Source: Ailurus styani
Taxonomy: Eukaryota; Chordata; Mammalia; Carnivora; Ailuridae
Assembly: GCA_002007465.1 (NCBI GenBank)
Contig: LNAC01000032.1
Coordinates: 3,329,542 to 3,393,541 of the forward strand
DNA: 64,000 nt
Direction: 5' to 3'
Shown here: positions 57,991 through 64,000 of the stretch, in pieces
Layout: each line of letters opens with the position of its first letter
Numbering within the stretch: position 1 is the stretch's first letter
Notes under the pieces: generated by a model
Seen by the model: the letters and a program-made list of their open reading frames with translations, nothing else
The model's database searches: none
What the model was told of the DNA's origin: nothing
Program-made: the position numbers and the translations under genes

Positions 57991-58030
57991 TGTTAAGTTC
58001 ATGAGCTGAATGTTAAGTTCATGAGCTGAA
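57991..58030. repeat. Exact 20-base tandem duplication
   Basis: TGTTAAGTTCATGAGCTGAA occurs twice head to tail at the 5' edge of a MaLR LTR. Confidence 0.98.
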
Positions 58031-58365
58031 TGTTTGTGTGTCCCCAAAATTTATATGATGAAATCCTAATCCTCAATGTGATGGCATTTGGAGTTGTGAC
58101 CTTTGGGAGCTAATAAGGTTAAGAGGGTGGAAACTTCATGAGGATTAGTGCCTCTATAAAAAGAGGAAAAAACCATGGAATTTCTCTTTCTTTATGTGCA
58201 CACACCAATGAAAGGCCACGTGAGGACATAACCAAAAAGGGGACCTTCATCAAGAACTTGACCACACTGGCACCCTGATCTCCAACTTCCAGTCTCCAGA
58301 ATCATGACAAGTAAATGTTTGTGGGTTAAGCCATCCAACAGACCAAACTGACTAAAATACTAAGT
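58011..58365 (+). mobile_element. MaLR solo LTR (MLT1/MST type)
   Basis: 'gtgtgtccccaaaatttata', 'gaaatcctaatcctcaatgt', 'ggccacgtgaggacataacc', 'ccaacttccagtctccagaa', 'gtgggttaagccatccaaca'. This is the standard MaLR LTR order. No internal region is attached. Confidence 0.88.
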
Positions 58366-58369
58366 TTCT

Positions 58370-59750
58370 GAAATTGACTGCTTCATTCATTCAAACTATC
58401 AAGATCATTTTGAGGGCATCTGTATTTCCAATTGTTGAGTTTCTTGAGAGCCATTCTGAAACAGCATCAGATGGATTTATGAAAATATTAGACATACAAG
58501 TTTAGAGAATATTGAAAAAGTCTGAGTGTACAATGATGTGGAGACTGGGAGGTGGTGCAAATGATATTTGTCAGGTTTCTTACTCCTAAATAAGTTCCAT
58601 GATGGAGTTCCAAGTGCTGTGGCTGCACAGCACAATCACCCACAAGAATTTACAAGACAGGAAACCTAACTGTTACAAAACCCATGGGATTTGGAACTGG
58701 TCCTGCCAACACTGAGAATTTATGTTGATTGAAAACAATCTAAGTAAAAGTTTAAATAGTAAAGCAGAGATTGATGCGAGGAGGGCACAGGCATGTTGTA
58801 TATAATGAGTTATCATTTCATAAAATGTTTAATTAAAGAATCCTTGTTAGAAGAAAATGCAAACATATAAAATGACAAACACTGAATATTTTAGTAATGA
58901 ACCTACTGTCCATGGTGAGATTCTTTCTCTTGTGCAAATATATTCACCTTCCTATAAAGTTGAGAATGTAATAACTCCAAAACAACAAATTTCAATTCTA
59001 TTCCATCAAATTACGGAGTTTGAGCAACAATTTAAAGAGGTTCATTGAAATACAATGTGGCCACAGAAGGCATGTTTAAACACCACCACTCTGGGGGCTT
59101 GATGCAGACAATGAACGTACATGAGGGAAAGAAATAAAACTGTCTTCTCTGGCTTGGGGAATTTGGAGTTGTGTTAGGGAAGCAGTGACTAATTTATAGC
59201 AGGTATTTGGAGAAGAGATGGTCTGTCAAAATAAATGTGTCTTTCCTCTCTTCAGAGAAAGCAAGCTGTTTTATGGATTTCCTTGAGATTCTTAAGAATA
59301 GCAAGAAGAGAAATATTTCCATTATTCATGGAATGCTTTATTCCTTCAGGTTGAATAGGCCAAAATTTTATACTTATGTAGGTGAGACTCGAAGGCTCCA
59401 CACCATGCTGGATATTGAGCTCTTTGGGTATGATGCGTACCCATAGATTACAGACCCTGTATCCAGGATCCTTGGGCTTCCTTAGTCAAAGACTACTGCT
59501 TGACTTTAGTCTTACATAGACTCTGAAAATTAGTAAAGTCAAACACAGTGGGGAGGAGAGCAGGGAATGGAGTGACCTGACTGTAGTTGCTTGTGAGGTC
59601 TTCCTAGGTCTAAAAAAGACAGAATTTACACTTCAAATTCCTTGGTCACCTTGCTTTAGACTATTTAGCCTCCATGGGAAGTTCCCCCATCTTTTCCTTC
59701 CACCAACCTCATGAATTTAATCCTGTGCTTTTTGTGAAGCTTCTGAAGAC
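58370..59750. other. Unique DNA, nothing recognised
   Basis: Frames of 63-79 codons (58857-59048, 59207-59446) lack known motifs. Confidence 0.4.
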
Positions 59751-59754
59751 AGGT

Positions 59755-59900
59755 AATAAGTCTGAGGTTCAAATTTCACCCTCATCTGTAAATTGGATAC
59801 AGTATCAGTTATTTGCAGGGATGTGATAAAGATTGAATGAAAAAATGTATATGCAGCCCTTAATGAAGTGCCTGGCACATAATAAATGATAACTTTAAAT
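59755..59900 (+). mobile_element. MIR SINE with internal deletion
   Basis: 'tctgaggttcaaatttcacc' joins directly to 'ctcatctgtaaattggatac', then 'gaagtgcctggcacataata'. The middle of the element is missing. Confidence 0.78.
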
Positions 59901-60056
59901 CCAAGATATAAAGGCCTGCATCTATTTTCTTTGGAGTATTGTCATAACGACACTATCCAAAAAATGATTTTTCCCTTATTTCCAGTTACTTCAATGAATA
60001 CTATGCATCCTTTTCTTCCTATGTTCATAGAGATTACCTATAAAAAGATTTTACCG

Positions 60057-60252
60057 TGGGCGCCTGGGTGGCTCAGTGGGTTAAAGCCTCTGCCTTCGGC
60101 TCAGGTCATGATCCCAGGGTCCTGGGATCAAGGCCCACATCGGGCTCTCTGCTCAGCAGGGAGCCTGCTTCCTCCTCTCTCTCTGTCTGCCTCTCTGCCT
60201 ACTTGTAATCTCTCTCTCTCTGTCATATAAATAAATAAAATCTTTAAAAAAA
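60057..60252 (+). mobile_element. CAN-SINE (SINEC), young
   Basis: Head GGGCGCCTGGGTGGCTCAGT, mustelid-type tail, A-run. A TSD containing AAAAAGATTTTACC lies at about 60042-60055 and again at about 60252-60265. Confidence 0.97.
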
Positions 60253-60267
60253 AAAAGATTTTACCTT

Positions 60268-60825
60268 GAATTTGTTCTGTGATCATATAATATGTTTTTC
60301 TAGTGTGGTTATAAGTTTAATCAGGTTGGAAATATTAGTCAACTTCCTTTACTTTATCCTCTGAGGCTATCTTAGGCACACAGTAGGAGAGCATGTGATA
60401 AGTCTTTGATTCTGAAAATGAATTTTGAATATTTAAAAGCATACCAGTCATGCTCCTGACCATTTATCAAAAGTTAGACACCTTATATAAACAATTTTCA
60501 CTCTACTAGAAACAAATGTGCGGGCTAAATTTGTTTGATTGTATTTGGCAGCCTTAGAGCCTTTTGGAAGATAAGGAGGAAAATAATGCTTCATAATGAT
60601 TGTAAATTCAATTTAAGATTGATTTAAAAGTCTTCCTCTTCAGTTGTTATGACTGTTTAAGTGCTGGCCCTCCTCCTCTAATTACCATGATTTCTGGCCC
60701 CTTGTACTCCCCCTTTATTTCTTGCCAAGGAATAAAATCAGTCTCCGCTATGATGATCCTTTTTTCATTCTTCCAAACAAGCACAGATCTTTTCAGAAAT
60801 ACAGAGAGTGAAGTAGGGGAAAGTG
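60268..60825. other. Unique DNA, nothing recognised
   Basis: No exon or repeat was recognised. Opposing 66-98 codon frames cover 60647-60983 without known motifs. Confidence 0.4.
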
Positions 60826-60829
60826 AACT

Positions 60830-61130
60830 TCTGGTTGAACTATTCATCTCAGAACACCCCTCTTCTGGGAAACCTTCTTCTACACCTTCCCACCCCCAAG
60901 TCCCCGTAGTAGTAATTACTCTTAATTGTGATTATTCTGTGCTATCTCTGTACCCTGTGCATATTGTTACTTTTTTGCTTTAACATACCATACTGTAACT
61001 TCTTTCTTTGCACACCTGCCTCCCTTCCAAGACTGGCTACTCGGGGGTAAAGACTGTGCTGTAAACACCTTTGTATTCAGAGCTGCTGTTTGAATTATAC
61101 ATGGCAATTACTTATTGAACTGAATTGTTA
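60830..61130 (+). mobile_element. LINE-2 (L2) 3' end, ancient
   Basis: 'ctgggaaaccttcttctaca', 'gtgattattctgtgctatct', 'gggtaaagactgtgctgtaa', 'gcaattacttattgaactga' run in sense L2 order. Confidence 0.6.
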
Positions 61131-61134
61131 ACTA

Positions 61135-62075
61135 CTTGAGTCATCACTATTATTTTTGGTCAACACCTTTTGGAAAACATGTCTACCTGTTGGTGTCCAT
61201 AATAAGTGATCAATGATCACTTTTTGGCTAAGCCAGGATTTTGAAAAAGTTTTCTTTTTAGAATGCTCGCAGTTTCTACTTTTAGAAGCTAGTGTTGTTA
61301 CGTTTTTTAATCGCTAAACTCTTGGCAATGAATTACTTCTGTTTTACGTGCAGTGTTAAGCTCTTGGTGAAAAGTTTCCTGCCTGTTCTGCCTTTTCTGA
61401 TGAATGTTTTCCTGTTGAGTGTGTTTCAGTTATTTACTTTTCTTGTAATGACACATTCTATCCAACTATATGGTGCCTCTCCATATATAAATATCCCAGA
61501 TTTAATTGCCCCTGAGGAACTAGCCTGATACTTTAAAGATTTATTTTCTCTTGGTTGTTCCTCTGATAAATTTCGCAAATACAGAAAGGCTGTTCTTTGG
61601 AATATTATTATGTACCATGTTTTATTTAACCACATTAATTTTTTTTGAAAAGATTAAGGTGAGAATATATAAATAAATAACTGAATTCTATTTATCTCTT
61701 CCTTCTTTTCAACTTTTACATTAACTTTTTACTTTATAAACTTCTGAATGTAACTGCATTAGAATACTAAGTTTTTCCTATATTCATAAAAGAGAATAAA
61801 TTAAGATTATATATCAAATATATATACATATTTATATGTCATATCAAAATGATTAATAATAGGACCACATATTAAAAATAACAGTCAAATAATTTTCTAC
61901 ATGCAGTTTGGGCAAAAAGGACAGAAATTAATTTCCCTATCCAGAACTAAATTATATCCTGAATCATAGCAAAGAGGTGAGATAAGCAAATGTTTTTTAA
62001 ATGTTTAAAATTATATTTAAAGTAAAATGATCTCTGCACCCTGTTACAGTATAGAGTTTAAAGGCATATTAATGT
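61135..62075. other. Unique AT-rich DNA
   Basis: A short TA-rich tract lies at 61808-61840. No exon was recognised. Confidence 0.4.
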
Positions 62076-62079
62076 TAAT

Positions 62080-62180
62080 TGTTGGCTTAAGGATGAGGTT
62101 AACGTATTTGTCCAGGGTCACATACCTAGTTAGTAGCCAAGTGCTCCTGATATGCAGACCAAAAACCTATTATTTTTAGG
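62080..62180 (-). mobile_element. MIR SINE fragment
   Basis: 'gaggttaacgtatttgtcca' and 'gggtcacatacctagttagt' match the antisense MIR core. Confidence 0.68.
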
Positions 62181-62344
62181 CAAATAAATCAGGAAGACAC
62201 GTTAAAGCATGACTGATTAATGTGTTTCTGGTCTCACCTTATTAACCATGAAAATTATATAATGGGCTATGTTTTGGTGCCACATTTTTATTAATTTTCA
62301 ATGCAAGTTCTACTATAAATATGCAAAAAGATACTGCTTAGTGT

Positions 62345-62450
62345 TTGTTTCCTTCTTTATTCATTGAACACTTTTATTCAGTACCTTCAGTGTTCTGCAT
62401 GGTGTTAGGTGCTAAGGATACCTACTGGGCGGAGACACACCCATGCCCTG
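62345..62450 (-). mobile_element. LINE-2 (L2) terminal fragment
   Basis: 'ttcattgaacacttttattc', 'ttctgcatggtgttaggtgc' and 'taaggatacc' match the antisense L2 terminus. Confidence 0.55.
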
Positions 62451-62699
62451 GGAAGACAGGGTTTCAGCAGAAGAGCCAGCCATGTGCACACATACTCTGA
62501 ACATAAGAAGTCCTTTTAATATTTGATGAAGAATGCATTTGAGCAAGGACAGATATATCTTAGCGTTGTCCATGTTAAAGAAATTCAACTTTTCAAATTC
62601 AAGAAGCTGAATTTCAGATGTAGCTGAAACTGGGAAAGAGGTCAGTGGGGCTCTCTTGCCCAGTCCTGACTGTTTCCCCGGGATTGTTCCTTTTACAAC

Positions 62700-62990
62700 C
62701 ACCTTTCAGTCATCTCCAGGAGGTTCTGTGTTCTGCCTGCTCATCAAGCCGCATTGTTTGTTAAGCTCCTGTATGTTTACGGCTCAAGGTCTCTTTTGTT
62801 TCTGTGGCCTGTCACCTTCCCCCTGTTCACTAATATTATTCATTCCTTAAGCTTAAGTTCAAAGGTCATCTCTGTTTGGAAGCATGTCTTGGCGCTCCAA
62901 AAGCTATTAGGCAGCCCTTTGAAATGCTTTATCTTGTTGAAGTGACCACTATCACAAGCTTTTGAAATATCTACTTTGTTTTCTTGCAAT
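62700..62990 (+). mobile_element. LINE-2 (L2) 3' region, degraded
   Basis: 'tgtcaccttccccctgttca', 'gttcaaaggtcatctctgtt' and 'ggaagcatgtcttggcgctc' fit the sense L2 3' UTR weakly. Confidence 0.42.
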
Positions 62991-63034
62991 TCTGCATTTT
63001 ATTAATTAAATAAGAATAACTTCTAACATTTTTT

Positions 63035-63228
63035 TTTTAAAGATTTTATTTATTTATTTCACAGAGGGAGAGAGATTACAAGTAGGCAGAGAAGCAGGCA
63101 GAGAGAGAGAGGGGGAAGCAGGCTCCCCACTGAGCAGGGAGCCTGATGCGGGCCTCGATCCCAGGACCCTGAGATCATGACCTGAGCCGAAAGCAGAGGC
63201 TTTAACCCACTGAGCCACCCAGGCGCCC
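63035..63228 (-). mobile_element. CAN-SINE (SINEC), young
   Basis: 'aaagattttatttatttatt', purine tract, 'gcgggcctcgatcccaggac', end 'gagccacccaggcgccc'. The exact 16-base TSD ACTTCTAACATTTTTT is at 63019-63034 and 63229-63244. Confidence 0.97.
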
Positions 63229-63244
63229 ACTTCTAACATTTTTT

Positions 63245-64000
63245 AATCCTATAAAAGATATGTGGCATTCGTTGGGAAAAAGATGTCCTCTTCCTCAGAA
63301 ATTGAATTGTTGTCATTTAAATAGATCATGGGTTGTTTCGTACAGGGATTACTTACATACTTACCTCAGTGTGGAATGATGGGTTGATAAGAGTTTACTT
63401 CAGAGGTTTCTTAATTTTCTGACTTGTCTTAGAAGGATGAGTCAATTCCTAACTCTCAGTGTGGCCTCCGAAAACCTTATCTTTGGGCCACTAAAGAGAT
63501 CAAGCAAACCAAAGACTGCATGGTCTGTGCTTCAAGGAATAAAATAATTTGAAACTACTTTAATCAATCTATTTCTCAAAATTTCATCTATCTTTAAACA
63601 CAAGAAGAATCCTTTTATGTTCAAATTGAATAGCCAGTTTTCTTTATTAATAAATGTTGTCATAAATACCTTTATAAATTTAACATACCAAGCAGTATAG
63701 GAACCCTAACCAGTTATAACAAGTATTGCGCGGTCTATTTTACATGGTTTATATGATTGATTCCTCAATACGTCATTTGCCTCTTTCATCTTCTGAACTT
63801 ATATCGTTTACTCAATTGCCTCATCAGTACTCATTTTAGTAGAGATTATTTCAATATGTCACACTTCAGAAAAAAATATCAGATCTTGGAGAGCTTGAAT
63901 TTTTTGCTTTAGGTTCCTCCAAAATTGCTTTGTGTATTAGGTCATAAAGATTTCCTAAAACTAAATCAGACACGTTCAATTTTGTGTGGTTATAATTTCT
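63245..64000. other. Unique DNA, nothing recognised
   Basis: No exon or assignable repeat was seen up to the window edge. Confidence 0.45.

Overview
This window is vertebrate, almost certainly carnivoran, non-coding DNA. It is AT-rich and CpG-poor. It carries about two dozen tRNA-Lys-derived CAN-SINEs (SINEC) on both strands, several layers of LINE-1, and older L2, MIR, MER5A and MaLR relics. Many SINEs share a 'cctctgcctacttgtgatc' tail block before the AAATAAATAAA end. From memory of the family this is typical of mustelids (ferret, mink, marten, badger, otter) rather than dog, bear or seal, so I infer a mustelid genome. I recognise no protein-coding exon of a known gene, no rRNA, no functional tRNA, no CRISPR array and no operon-like organisation. 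The window is intergenic or lies inside a very large intron.

Layout. 1-11.7 kb is mostly unique AT-rich DNA, with a small retrocopied transcript (2815-3123), a MIR carrying a SINE, and L2 relics. 11.7-12.5 kb is an old L1 3' end. 12.5-20.2 kb holds two unique blocks that look like candidate conserved regulatory DNA, an L2 and an L1M piece with a SINE. 20.2-26.0 kb is a stack: a SINE next to a tiny L1 tail, an L1 tail split by a SINE, then a long old L1 (minus) containing a young L1 with an N gap and a SINE inside a SINE, followed by a MaLR LTR. 26-37 kb is unique DNA with SINEs, L2, an old L1 3' UTR and a SINE split by a young L1 tail. 37-46.7 kb is the densest LINE region: an L1 in plus, an old L1 in minus with three SINEs, a (TTC)n/SINE composite, and a 2.4 kb 5'-inverted L1 inside an older L1. 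46.7-64 kb is unique DNA with SINEs, L2, MIR, MER5A, a MaLR LTR and several microsatellites.

Nothing here forms a gene system. The sequence does record transposition history, since many insertions keep readable target-site duplications (TSDs) and can be ordered in time. Three isolated N bases each sit between near-identical direct repeats, which I read as assembly artefacts. I did not find a previously undescribed biological system. The best leads are the unidentified retrocopy, the twin-primed L1, the nested insertions, and three repeat-free blocks that deserve a conservation check.
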